A stretch of 64,000 bases of DNA from Streptomyces cucumeris (lineage in GTDB: Bacteria > Actinomycetota > Actinomycetes > Streptomycetales > Streptomycetaceae). A model generated the notes under the pieces. It made no database searches and was not told the origin of the DNA. It saw only the letters and a list, made by a program, of their open reading frames with translations. The DNA lies in NCBI RefSeq assembly GCF_024295805.1, contig NZ_JANCLX010000001.1, forward strand, positions 124,001 to 188,000. The letters are read 5' to 3'. The position numbers were made by a program, and so were the translations under genes. The first letter of the stretch is position 1. The number at the start of each line of letters is the position of its first letter. This document shows, in pieces, positions 26,229-36,976 of the stretch.

Positions 26229-26933
26229 TCAGACCCACACATAGCGGTGTTCGGGGCGGCCGGTCTCGCCGTACTTGAGACTGAGCCGCACCCGGCCCGT
26301 CCGCTCCAGCAGCTTCAGATAGCGCTGTGCGGTCTGTCTGCTCAGCGACGAGCGCTCGGCCACCTCCTGGGCCGACAGCGGTCCTTCGGCGTCCCGCAGC
26401 ACCTCACGGACGAGATCGGCGGTGAGCGCGGAGTGGCCCTTGGGCAGCTCCGCGGGGCCCGCCGAGGCACCGCCCAGCGCGCCGAAGATCCGGTCCACCT
26501 GGTCCTGGCCCGCCTCACCGCCGCCCTCCAGCGCACGGCGCAGCGCGGCGTACCCCGTCAGCTTGGCGCGCAGCCCGGCGAAGGTGAACGGTTTGACCAG
26601 GTACTGGAGGGCGCCGTGGCGCATGGCGTCCTGGACGGTCGCGATGTCGCGGGCGGCGGTCACCATGATGATGTCGGTGTGGTGGCCGAGTCGGCGCAAC
26701 TGCCCCACCAGCGCGAGCCCCGTCCCGTCCGGCAGATAGTGGTCCAGCAGGACCAGATCGGCGTGGCCGCCGCCCTCCAGGAAGGCCAGCGCCTCGGCGG
26801 CGGAGTGGGCCCGGCCCGTCACCCGGAAGCCCGGTACCTTGCCGACATAGGCCGCGTTCACCCGGGCCACACGTACGTCGTCGTCCACGACCAGTACGTC
26901 GATGGGCGCGGCCGCGCCCGGTCCGTCGGTCAT
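26229..26933 (-). CDS. CitB/DcuR-type response regulator
   Basis: 234 residues. The receiver domain has VLVVDDDVRVARVNAAYV, the phospho-acceptor Asp in LVLLDHYLPDGTG, and the Lys in QYLVKPFTF. The C-terminal helix-turn-helix is the CitB type (LSAQEVAERSSLSRQTAQRYLKLLERTG). It is encoded directly downstream of its kinase with a 4-nt overlap. This class normally activates genes for uptake of citrate, C4-dicarboxylates or related acids; the convergent symporter is the obvious candidate target. Confidence 0.92.
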   Translation of the reverse strand: MTDGPGAAAPIDVLVVDDDVRVARVNAAYVGKVPGFRVTGRAHSAAEALAFLEGGGHADLVLLDHYLPDGTGLALVGQLRRLGHHTDIIMVTAARDIATVQDAMRHGALQYLVKPFTFAGLRAKLTGYAALRRALEGGGEAGQDQVDRIFGALGGASAGPAELPKGHSALTADLVREVLRDAEGPLSAQEVAERSSLSRQTAQRYLKLLERTGRVRLSLKYGETGRPEHRYVWV

Positions 26934-28606
26934 CGTGGCTCTCCTGTCGCCGTCAGCGGTGCCCCGCCCGGTTCCTCGGTCAGTGCCTCGGGAAGGACGA
27001 CGGTGAACTCCGCGCCCCCGCCCGCACGGTCGGACACCTGTGCGCTGCCACCCTGGCGTTCGGCGAGCCGTCGCACCAGGGCGAGACCGATGCCGCGCTT
27101 CCGGTGCGCGGGTGGTTCCTTGGTCGACCAGCCCTCGGTGAAGACCAGGTCGCGCCGGTCGGCCGGAACACCGGGGCCGGTGTCCGCTACGCGCAGGCGC
27201 ACCGTACGCGTCCCCTCGTCGGCGCGGAGCGCCACCTCGACGCGCGGATCGGGCGAGCCCGTGGCCGCGTCCAGGGCGTTGTCGATGAGGTTGCCGACGA
27301 TCGTCACCAGACCGGGCGGATCCACCAGCCGGTCCGGCAGCAGGGTGTCCTCACCGAGGACCAGGGAGACCCCGCGTTCGGTGGCGACCGTGGCCTTGCC
27401 CACCAGGAGCGCGGCGAGCAGTGGATCGTGGACCTTCTCGGTGACCTGTTCTGCGGTGGCGCGGTGCACCCCGACCGCCTCGGTGATGAACTCCGTCGCC
27501 TCCTCGTGCAGCCCCAGTTCGAGCAGGCCCAGGAGGGTGTGCATCCGGTTGGCGTGCTCGTGGTCCTGGGCGCGCAGGGCGTCGATCAGCCCACGGGTGC
27601 CGTCCAGTTCGCGGCCGAGCCGCTCCAGCTCGGTGCGGTCGCGGAGGGTGGCCACCGCGCCGCCGTCGTCCGTCGGCATCCGGTTGGCGACCAGGACGCG
27701 TCCGCCGGAGACGGTCAGCAGATCGGCGCCGGTGACCCGCCCGGTGAGCACATCGGCCGTACGGCCCGGGGGCAGCACCGACTCCAGCGGCTGTCCGGTG
27801 TCCTCGGCGCGCAGGTCCAGCAGCCGCTGCGCCTCGTCGTTCAGCAGCCGGACGCGGCCCCGCGCGTCAAGGGCGACCACACCTTCGCGGATGCCGTGCA
27901 GCATCGCCTCACGCTCGGCGAGCAGCGCCGAGATATCGGAGAACGCCAGGTCATGGGTGCGTCGCTGCAATCGGCGGGAGACCAGGTACGCCGCGAGCGC
28001 GCCGACGGCGAGCGCCCCGCCCGCGTACGCGAGCATCCCCGGCACCGCGCCGACCAGCCGTCCGCGCACCGTCTCGTACGCGATGCCCACCGACACGGCG
28101 CCCACGACGCGGCCGTCCGCGTCGCGCAGCGGCACCTTGCCGCGTGCGGAGCGGCCGAGGGTGCCCTGGTCGATCTGCATGACCTCGCGGCCCGCGAGGG
28201 CCTCACTGGGGTCGGTCGAGACATGCCTGCCGATCTCGCGCGGTGAGGTGTGCGACCAGCGGACCCCGTTCCGGTCCATGATCACGACATACTCGGCCCC
28301 GGTCGCGCGGCGGATCCGCTCCGCCTCGGTCTGCACCGGTCCGCCGGGGGAGGGGCGGGTGTCCTGGAGCGCCTCGGCCAGCCCGGGCCGGGCGGCCGTG
28401 GTCTGCGCGATGGCGAGGGCGCGGCGCATGGCCTGGTCGTCAAGCTGTGAGCCGAGCGGGGCGAGGAAGAGGCCGGTCGCGAGCACGGTGACGCCCGTGG
28501 CGATGGCCAGCTGCATCAGCAGGACCTGGGAGAAGACGCGTCGGGGCCATCCGATGCGCCACCTGGTGGCCGCGAGCCGCGGCCGCGGCGGTATCGCGGC
28601 GCTCAT
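26930..28606 (-). CDS. CitA/DcuS-type sensor histidine kinase
   Basis: 558 residues from ATG 28606. Membrane helix 1 (VLLMQLAIATGVTVLATGLFL) and helix 2 (GMLAYAGGALAVGALAAYLV) flank a periplasmic PAS/Cache sensor domain of about 125 residues. A cytoplasmic PAS domain follows (HGIREGVVALDARGRVRLLNDEA). The phospho-acceptor box LRAQDHEHANRMHTLLGLLEL is the SpoOB type of CitA/DcuS. The ATPase domain has NLIDNALDA, DTGPGVP and KRGIGLALVRRLAE. No clear Shine-Dalgarno precedes the start, and the open frame continues 23 codons upstream. The ligand is likely a di- or tricarboxylate, from family knowledge. Confidence 0.92.
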   Translation of the reverse strand: MSAAIPPRPRLAATRWRIGWPRRVFSQVLLMQLAIATGVTVLATGLFLAPLGSQLDDQAMRRALAIAQTTAARPGLAEALQDTRPSPGGPVQTEAERIRRATGAEYVVIMDRNGVRWSHTSPREIGRHVSTDPSEALAGREVMQIDQGTLGRSARGKVPLRDADGRVVGAVSVGIAYETVRGRLVGAVPGMLAYAGGALAVGALAAYLVSRRLQRRTHDLAFSDISALLAEREAMLHGIREGVVALDARGRVRLLNDEAQRLLDLRAEDTGQPLESVLPPGRTADVLTGRVTGADLLTVSGGRVLVANRMPTDDGGAVATLRDRTELERLGRELDGTRGLIDALRAQDHEHANRMHTLLGLLELGLHEEATEFITEAVGVHRATAEQVTEKVHDPLLAALLVGKATVATERGVSLVLGEDTLLPDRLVDPPGLVTIVGNLIDNALDAATGSPDPRVEVALRADEGTRTVRLRVADTGPGVPADRRDLVFTEGWSTKEPPAHRKRGIGLALVRRLAERQGGSAQVSDRAGGGAEFTVVLPEALTEEPGGAPLTATGEPR

Positions 28607-28736
28607 GGCAACGAAGGGTAACCAAGGGCGCGGGGCGGGGACCGGGCCGGGAGACCCGGGCGGTGCCGGGACCAACGGCCCGGCACTCCTGGCAGGCGCC
28701 GCTCACGGCCCCGGTACGGGCCGGGGCGGGGCGGGG

Positions 28737-29738
28737 TCAGCGGCGGGCCGCCGCCACGGTCCGCGCTCCGGGGGCCGCGGTGTGCGTCGCGCGGATGCCC
28801 ACGACCTCCATCCGGGCCGGGGAGCCCAGCGCCGAGCCGCAGCTCTCCGGGCGCGGCGGGGCGGACGCGACCTGGGCGACGCTCACCCGCCACTCCCGGC
28901 CGTCGCGGTGCGCCACGGTCACCGTCCAGGTGGGGGCCGCGCCCTCGGTCCGTGCCACGGTCAGCGTGTCGACGCCGTACTCGCCCGTGATGGCGCGGAC
29001 CGCCAGCTCCGCCGTCTGCCCCGGCCGCTCCCAGGCCGAGCGGCCACGGCAGCCCTCGGTCACGACACGGCCGCCGCGCAGCGCCTCGAGCACGTCGTGC
29101 ACGCTGCGCGCGGTGGCGCGCCCGTAGGTGTAGCCGTGCGGCAGGACGACGAGCGTCGGCGAGAAGCGGTGACCACCGATGTGGGTGACCTCCCAGGTGC
29201 CGTCCACCCCGGAGGCGGTGAGCTCGGCGGCGAGCGGGCGTCCGAGGACGGCGCAGCAGCGGTCCCGCTTGCCGTTGGTGCACACGAGCACCAGCGGATC
29301 CCCGGTGTACTCCTCCCACTGCCCGGGGGCCCCGTGGCCAGCGGGCTCACCGTCGTCCGGTGCCGCCAGCGTCAGCCCGGCCGGGTCACCGGCGCCCAGC
29401 GCCGCGAAGTCGAGCGCGCGCAGCCGTCCGGGGTCGGTGAGGGCGGTGGTGCGGATCCAGGAGCTGCTGGGCCGGGTGTGGGCGACGAACACGCGGTGCC
29501 GCGCACCGGTGTGCAGATCGGCGTGCCGGCTGGGGCGGCGGATGAGCGCCACCCGTACGCCGGTGTCCTTGGCGGCGCGCTCCAGCGCGCGTCCCACGGC
29601 CGGGTCGAGATGACTGGCCGTGAGGGCCTCGGTGCCCCACGGGCCGGGCTGTTCGACCAGCAGCCAGGTGGGGGCGGTTGCCGCCGTCCCGGCGAGCGGC
29701 TCGGACAGGTCACGGGAAGCGGTCGCGCACGTGCTCAC
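28737..29738 (-). CDS. Sucrase/ferredoxin-like family protein, probable [2Fe-2S] protein
   Basis: 333 residues from the GTG at 29738. The family has a thioredoxin-like ferredoxin domain: CTNGKRDRCCAVLGRPLA supplies cysteines and THIGGHRFSPTLVVLPHG supplies an H-x3-H motif. The yeast relatives Apd1 and Aim32 bind a [2Fe-2S] cluster through two cysteines and two histidines, and the same pattern is visible here. The N-terminal domain has WLLVEQPGPWG and LIRRPSRH. A DtxR/DmdR-type iron box ends immediately before the start codon, so expression is probably repressed when iron is plentiful. A role in iron or siderophore metabolism is inferred. The nearest neighbour on the same strand is the CitA-type kinase. 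Confidence 0.9.
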   Translation of the reverse strand: MSTCATASRDLSEPLAGTAATAPTWLLVEQPGPWGTEALTASHLDPAVGRALERAAKDTGVRVALIRRPSRHADLHTGARHRVFVAHTRPSSSWIRTTALTDPGRLRALDFAALGAGDPAGLTLAAPDDGEPAGHGAPGQWEEYTGDPLVLVCTNGKRDRCCAVLGRPLAAELTASGVDGTWEVTHIGGHRFSPTLVVLPHGYTYGRATARSVHDVLEALRGGRVVTEGCRGRSAWERPGQTAELAVRAITGEYGVDTLTVARTEGAAPTWTVTVAHRDGREWRVSVAQVASAPPRPESCGSALGSPARMEVVGIRATHTAAPGARTVAAARR

Positions 29739-29757
29739 AAAGGTAAGCCTAACCTCT
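29739..29757 (-). promoter_or_regulatory. Iron box (DmdR1/IdeR-type operator)
   Basis: On the minus strand the 19 bp read AGAGGTTAGGCTTACCTTT. Compared with the DtxR/IdeR consensus (TTAGGTTAGGCTAACCTAA) the central 15 bp differ at a single position. It abuts the GTG start of the sucrase/ferredoxin-like gene, so repressor binding would cover the transcription or translation start. Confidence 0.85.
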
Positions 29758-29933
29758 CTCAAACGGCATGGCGCGCCGGAGTTGGGACAGCGAGAGCCAC
29801 ATGAGTCACTTCGCGCCCCATGCACCCCACAGCCGGAAGATCACGGTCCGTATGTGACGCCGTACACACGGTTCCGCGATGCGGAAACAAACGGGAGAAT
29901 GGCGGACACGGGGGGTGGGGAGGCGGGGCCGGG

Positions 29934-30341
29934 ATGAGCGGTTTATGGGCGCGGTGGCGGGGGCGACGGCGAAGACGCGCGGGACGACGGGGGCTGGATC
30001 CCGCCCTCGAGTCGATGGTGCGGGCGGCCTATCGCGACGGGCGGCCGCTGCCGGAGCCGCTCGCCCGCGAGGCGGCCCACACCGGTGATCCACAGGGCAT
30101 GACGGTCTACGGCATCGGGCTCGGCAACCGGGGCGCGTACGCCGAGGCGGTGCACTGGCTGGGCAAGGCGGTCGCCGCGGGGGACACCTCGGCGATGGTG
30201 GTCCTGGGCACGCTCCACATGGACCTGGGCAACCTGGAGGAGGCGGAGCGGCACTTCCGCCGGGCGGCCGGCCGGGGACACGCCGGTGCCCGCGTCGCCC
30301 TCCAGCAACTGCGCGCCCGCCGCAACGGCAGCGGACCCTGA
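29934..30341 (+). CDS. Small Sel1/TPR-like repeat protein
   Basis: 135 residues. A basic N-terminus (RWRGRRRRRAGRRG) precedes about three helical repeats of the Sel1/TPR type: GDPQGMTVYGIGLGNRGAYAEAVHWLGKAVAAGD, then TSAMVVLGTLHMDLGNLEEAERHFRRAAGRGH, ending ARVALQQL. Such repeats bind partner proteins. ATG 29934 is chosen because the upstream extension is Gly-rich and overlaps promoter sequence. It is divergent from the iron-regulated gene. No enzymatic motif is present. Confidence 0.75.
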   Translation: MSGLWARWRGRRRRRAGRRGLDPALESMVRAAYRDGRPLPEPLAREAAHTGDPQGMTVYGIGLGNRGAYAEAVHWLGKAVAAGDTSAMVVLGTLHMDLGNLEEAERHFRRAAGRGHAGARVALQQLRARRNGSGP

Positions 30342-31001
30342 CCGCCACACGAGCGGCGGCCGCCCTGCCGCATGCTTGAGCGCCCCCTCGCACGGGGCGG
30401 CCCCGGCGAGCGCGGCCGTCCATGACCGCGCGGCGTCACGCTCGCGTGGCGCCCTCCGGGCGGCGCCCCACGGACGGGCGCCCCCCCGCGGCCGCGCGGC
30501 TCCGACGCGCACATGGGCCCCCGGCGAGTGGCCCCGGGCGCGTGCGGTGTCCACACCTCGCGGGGTCGCTCTGCCCCTCGCGGGGCCGCTCCGTGCGCCC
30601 GGCCCATGGGCCCTGGTCCTCCCGCACCCGGTCCTTGCACACAGACGGGCCTCAGCCTCCGCGCCGTCCCCGCGGAGCATGGCATCGACGGACGCGTGGT
30701 CTTCGCGCAGGCGCGATGCGTACCGGTCGCCCTCCGTGCGCGCAGCCCCGGGGCCTGTGATCCCTCCCGCGCCTCGCCTCACGCAGGCGCGGACCCACGG
30801 ACGCCGGCTCCCCCGGACGAGCGGTTCCCGCGCGCGGCTTCCCTGGGCGCGCGGTCCTCCCCGTGAGTGGCCCGGCACCTCTGGTCCCCTCGTGCGCACA
30901 TCGGCGATGTCCGCCCCGGACGGCGTCACCCTCGCCACGGCGGGGACGTCGGCGGGCGCGCGCCTCCGTACGACTGGCCCACGCCACGCCACGCCACGCG
31001 C
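30342..31001. other. 660-bp region without a supported gene
   Basis: Long open frames exist on both strands but their translations are Arg/Ala/Pro/Gly-rich with no conserved motif and no third-position pattern, so I call none. The sequence is unusually C-rich on the plus strand. It contains a 20-nt-period direct repeat (CCTCGCGGGGYCGCTC at 30556 and 30576) and a CACGC-type micro-repeat (four units, near 30979-31000). It may be decayed coding sequence or a spacer. Confidence 0.55.
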
Positions 31002-31037
31002 GACGGGGCGCGGCACCCCGTGGTGCCGCGCCCCGTC
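31002..31037 (-). terminator. Terminator hairpin of parC
   Basis: A 16-bp perfect stem (31002-31017 with 31022-31037; core GGGGCGCGGCACC) with a 4-nt loop lies 20 nt downstream of the parC stop on the minus strand. Confidence 0.82.
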
Positions 31038-31057
31038 CGCCCGGAGCTCCGTCCGGG

Positions 31058-33514
<2,457 letters not shown>

Positions 33515-33818
33515 CGCGCGTGCGGCTCCTTCAACTGCCGGGGCGGGATCTGACGGCGTCCATTGTGGCCCGCCCCGCCGACAACTGTGGAACGGGCCGT
33601 GCATGAGCGTGGTCGCGTCCCGCCCCGGACCGGTCCCGAGGACGCCGTCGGCCCTGCCCGGAAGGGGCCGCCCCGGGGGTCACGGCGGTGGTCCGAGGGC
33701 AGTCCGCGCGGTCGAACGGGACCGGAACTTCGCCAGATGTCCATGCGCTTGCATACAGTGACAGGAGCGCTCATCACGCGGCTCGCACCGCCTCCATCAC
33801 GCGATCGAAGGGACGTAC
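33515..33818. other. 304-bp divergent promoter region (parC / M16 peptidase)
   Basis: No gene is supported. The region must contain both divergent promoters. A TACAGT hexamer (33754-33759) in the AT-richer stretch could serve as a -10 for the peptidase operon but has no convincing -35. GAAGGGA precedes the peptidase ATG. Confidence 0.5.
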
Positions 33819-35180
33819 ATGCCCATGGGTCACACGGCCACGCAACAGGCCGGCTCCGGCGGCCTGAAAGCGACCGAGCACCGTCTGGCCAACGGACTGC
33901 GGGTGGTGCTCTCCGAGGACCACCTGACCCCGGTCGCCGCGATCTGCCTCTGGTACGACGTCGGCTCGCGCCACGAAGTCAAGGGGCGCACCGGTCTGGC
34001 TCACCTCTTCGAGCATCTGATGTTCCAGGGCTCGGCCCAGGTGACGGGCAACGGGCACTTCGAGCTGGTGCAGGGTGCCGGCGGCTCGCTGAACGGCACG
34101 ACCAGCTTCGAGCGCACCAACTACTTCGAGACGATGCCCACCCACCAGGTGGAGCTCGCGCTGTGGCTGGAGGCGGACCGGATGGGGTCCCTCCTGACCG
34201 CCCTGGACGAGGAGAGCCTGGAGAACCAGCGGGACGTCGTCAAGAACGAGCGCCGTCAGCGCTACGACAACGTCCCGTACGGCACGGCCTTCGAGAAGCT
34301 GGTCGCCATGGCCTACCCCGAGGGCCACCCGTACCACCACACCCCCATCGGCTCGATGGCCGACCTGGACGCGGCGTCCCTGGAGGACGCGCGCGCCTTC
34401 TTCCGGACCTACTACGCGCCGAACAACGGGGTGCTGTCGGTCGTCGGGGACATCGACCCCGAGCAGACCCTCGCCTGGATCGAGAAGTACTTCGGCTCGA
34501 TCCCCTCCCACGACGGCAAGCAGCCGCCGCGCGACGGCAGCCTGCCGGAGGTGATCGGCGAGCAGCTGCGCGAGGTCGTGGAGGAGGAGGTCCCCGCCCG
34601 CGCCCTGATGGCCGCCTACCGGCTGCCGCACGACGGCTCCCGTGAGGCCGACGCGGCCGACCTGGCGCTGACCGTCCTCGGCGGCGGTGAGTCCTCCCGG
34701 CTCCACAACCGCCTGGTGCGCCGTGACCGTACCGCCGTCGCGGCCGGATTCGGGCTGCTGCGGCTGTCGGGCGCGCCCTCGCTGGGCTGGCTGGACGTGA
34801 AGACCTCCGGTGGTGTCGAGGTGCCCGCCATCGAGACCGCGGTCGACGAGGAGCTGGCCCGCTTCGCCGAGGAGGGGCCGACCCCACAGGAGATGGAGCG
34901 CGCCCAGGCGCAGATCGAGCGCGAGTGGCTGGACCGGCTGGCCACCGTGGGCGGCCGCGCCGACGAGCTGTGCCGTTTCGCCGTGCTCCACGGCGATCCG
35001 CAGCTCGCGCTGACCGCCGTGGAGCGGGTGCTCGACATCACCCCCGAGGAGGTGCGGGCCGTGGCCGCCGCGCGGCTGCGTCCGGACAACCGGGCCGTGC
35101 TGGTCTACGAGCCCGTCGAGGGCGCCGAGTCCGCCGATGACGCCGACGACACCGACGCAGAAGGGGAGGCGGCCCAGTGA
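33819..35180 (+). CDS. M16 family zinc metallopeptidase (catalytic subunit)
   Basis: 453 residues. The inverted zinc motif HLFEHLMF (HxxEH, about residue 67) is intact, and the third ligand is expected at the downstream conserved Glu in NQRDVVKNERRQRYDN. Two M16 halves are present, the second ending with an acidic tail. M16 enzymes (MPP, insulysin, PqqF relatives) degrade or process peptides inside a closed chamber, often as a heterodimer. The partner gene starts within the stop codon of this one. There is no signal peptide, so a cytoplasmic location is expected. Confidence 0.93.
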   Translation: MPMGHTATQQAGSGGLKATEHRLANGLRVVLSEDHLTPVAAICLWYDVGSRHEVKGRTGLAHLFEHLMFQGSAQVTGNGHFELVQGAGGSLNGTTSFERTNYFETMPTHQVELALWLEADRMGSLLTALDEESLENQRDVVKNERRQRYDNVPYGTAFEKLVAMAYPEGHPYHHTPIGSMADLDAASLEDARAFFRTYYAPNNGVLSVVGDIDPEQTLAWIEKYFGSIPSHDGKQPPRDGSLPEVIGEQLREVVEEEVPARALMAAYRLPHDGSREADAADLALTVLGGGESSRLHNRLVRRDRTAVAAGFGLLRLSGAPSLGWLDVKTSGGVEVPAIETAVDEELARFAEEGPTPQEMERAQAQIEREWLDRLATVGGRADELCRFAVLHGDPQLALTAVERVLDITPEEVRAVAAARLRPDNRAVLVYEPVEGAESADDADDTDAEGEAAQ

Positions 35181-36583
35181 GCGACGCCGTCACCGCGACC
35201 ATGACCTTCCACCCGCAGCCCAGCGGCGGCGCCCCCAGGCCGTGGGCCTTCCCGGCGCCCGAGCGCGGTGAGCTCCCCAACGGGCTCACGGTGCTGCGCT
35301 GTCACCGCCCCGGCCAGCAGGTGGTGGCCGTCGAGATCAACCTGGACGCCCCGCTGGACGCCGAGCCCGCCGGGCTCGACGGCGTCGCCACCATCATGGC
35401 GCGCGCCCTGTCGGAGGGCACCGACAAGCACGACGCCGAGGAGTTCGCCGCCGAGCTCGAGCGCTGCGGCGCCACCCTGGACGCCCACGCCGACCACCCG
35501 GGTGTGCGGGTCGCCCTGGAGGTCCCGGTCTCCCGGCTGCCCAAGGCGCTGGGGCTGCTCGCCGATGCGCTGCGCGCCCCTGCCTTCGACGACGGCGAGG
35601 TCGAGCGGCTGGTGCGCAACCGGCTGGACGAGATCCCGCACGAGCTGGCCAACCCGGCCCGCCGCGCCTCCATGGCCCTGGCCAAGGAGCTGTTCCCGGC
35701 CGAGTCGCGGATGTCCCGGCCCCGCCAGGGCACCGAGAAGACGGTCGAGGGCATCGACGCGGCGGCCGTGCGGGCCTTCTACGAGGCGCATATCCGTCCG
35801 TCCACCGCGACCGCCGTCGTGGTCGGCGACCTCACCGGGGTCGACCTCGACAAGGCCCTCGCCGACACCCTCGGCGCCTGGACCGGCGGCGCGGCCGCGC
35901 CCCGTCCGGTTCCGCCGATCGTGGCCGACGACACCGGCCGGGTGGTGATCGTCGACCGGCCCGGCGCGGTCCAGACCCAGCTCCTGATCGGCCGGATCGG
36001 GGCCGACCGCCACGACCGCGTCTGGCCCGCCCAGGCGCTCGGCACCTACTGCCTGGGCGGCACCCTCACCTCCCGGCTCGACCGCGTGCTGCGCGAGGAG
36101 AAGGGCTACACCTACGGTGTGCGCTCCTTCTGCCAGGTGCTGCGGTCCACGGCCCCCTCGCCGTCCGGCGGCTCCGCGGGCGCCGCGCTGCTGGCGATCA
36201 GCGGCTCGGTGGCCACCGAGGTCACCGGCCCCGCGCTGGAGGACCTCTGGAAGGTGCTGCGCACCGTGAAGGAGGAGGGGCTGACGGACACCGAGCGCGA
36301 TGTCGCGGTGCAGAACCTGGTGGGCGTCGCCCCGTTGAAGTACGAGACCGCGGCCGCCGTCGCGGGCACCCTGGCCGACCAGGTAGAGCAGCACCTTCCG
36401 GACGACTTCCAGGCGCAGTTGTACGCCCGGCTCGCCGAGGCCGGGACGGTGGAGGCCACCGCCGCGGTGGTGAGCGCCTTCCCGGCGGACCGGCTGGTCA
36501 CCGTGCTGGTCGGGGACGCCTCGCAGATCGCGGAGCCGGTCCGGCAGCTGGGCATCGGTGAGGTGACCGTCGTCTCGGGCTGA
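35177..36583 (+). CDS. M16 family protein lacking the zinc motif (partner subunit)
   Basis: 468 residues. It has the M16 fold: LPNGLTVLRCHRPGQQVVAVEI, then GLDGVATIMARALSEGT where the active subunit has HLFEHLMF. The HxxEH residues are absent, so this is the non-catalytic half. The C-terminal half has the R/Y substrate-binding motif in LREEKGYTYGVRS. This catalytic plus non-catalytic pairing matches mitochondrial processing peptidase and bacterial heterodimers. The GTG at 35177 overlaps the previous stop by 4 nt, giving coupled translation for a 1:1 complex. A strong terminator follows. Confidence 0.93.
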   Translation: MSDAVTATMTFHPQPSGGAPRPWAFPAPERGELPNGLTVLRCHRPGQQVVAVEINLDAPLDAEPAGLDGVATIMARALSEGTDKHDAEEFAAELERCGATLDAHADHPGVRVALEVPVSRLPKALGLLADALRAPAFDDGEVERLVRNRLDEIPHELANPARRASMALAKELFPAESRMSRPRQGTEKTVEGIDAAAVRAFYEAHIRPSTATAVVVGDLTGVDLDKALADTLGAWTGGAAAPRPVPPIVADDTGRVVIVDRPGAVQTQLLIGRIGADRHDRVWPAQALGTYCLGGTLTSRLDRVLREEKGYTYGVRSFCQVLRSTAPSPSGGSAGAALLAISGSVATEVTGPALEDLWKVLRTVKEEGLTDTERDVAVQNLVGVAPLKYETAAAVAGTLADQVEQHLPDDFQAQLYARLAEAGTVEATAAVVSAFPADRLVTVLVGDASQIAEPVRQLGIGEVTVVSG

Positions 36584-36620
36584 CCCCGGCACGACCTCCG
36601 GCCGTCCGACGGGCCGTCAG

Positions 36621-36662
36621 CGGAAGGACCCTGGCATCGTGTGCGATGTCAGGGTCCTTCCG
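36621..36662 (+). terminator. Terminator of the M16 operon
   Basis: A 19-bp stem with one G-T wobble (left arm CGGAAGGACCCTGGCATCG) and a 4-nt loop TGTG lies 38 nt after the M16 stop. It also separates the operon from the riboswitch transcript. Confidence 0.85.
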
Positions 36663-36797
36663 AATGCCCGTTTTATAGGGAGGTTAGGTGTTTGGTTTGT
36701 GGGGAGAGCAACAAAAATCAGGATCTGTTTGGTGATCCAAAGACGCCCCGTTTAGCGTCAGTCCGGCTGTTCGCCATCACCACGCCGCACCCGCGGC

Positions 36798-36950
36798 ACG
36801 GGCAGCCATCGCCGAGTCCCCGTACGGCGCGAGCCAGGGGAGCCGGGGACCCAATGTCCCCAGGGGTGAATCGGGCGCCTTGTCCTGATGGACGAGGGGG
36901 CCGTAGGAGACCTTCCTGCTCCGAACCCGTCAGCTAACCCGGTAGGCGAG
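36798..36950 (+). ncRNA. Cyclic-di-AMP riboswitch (ydaO/yuaA class)
   Basis: The leader contains the class landmarks in order: CGCCGAGTCC, GAGCCAGGGGAGCCGGGGAC with CCA following, GGGGTGAATCGGGCGCC, and the 3' block CCGAACCCGTCAGCTAACCC followed by GGTAGGCG. It lies directly upstream of an M23 peptidase, and this riboswitch class often precedes cell-wall-remodelling genes in actinobacteria. Such RNAs bind c-di-AMP and usually switch the gene off at high ligand. The promoter is probably in the AT-rich stretch 36665-36735. Exact boundaries are approximate. Confidence 0.92.
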
Positions 36951-36976
36951 AAGGAAGGAAAGGAGTGCGCCACAGC

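Noticed and set aside
25518..29804. Very long plus-strand open frame (over 1400 codons) through the symporter, two-component and iron-box genes
   Set aside because: It is a frame shadow of several well-supported genes on both strands, a common artefact of high-GC DNA.
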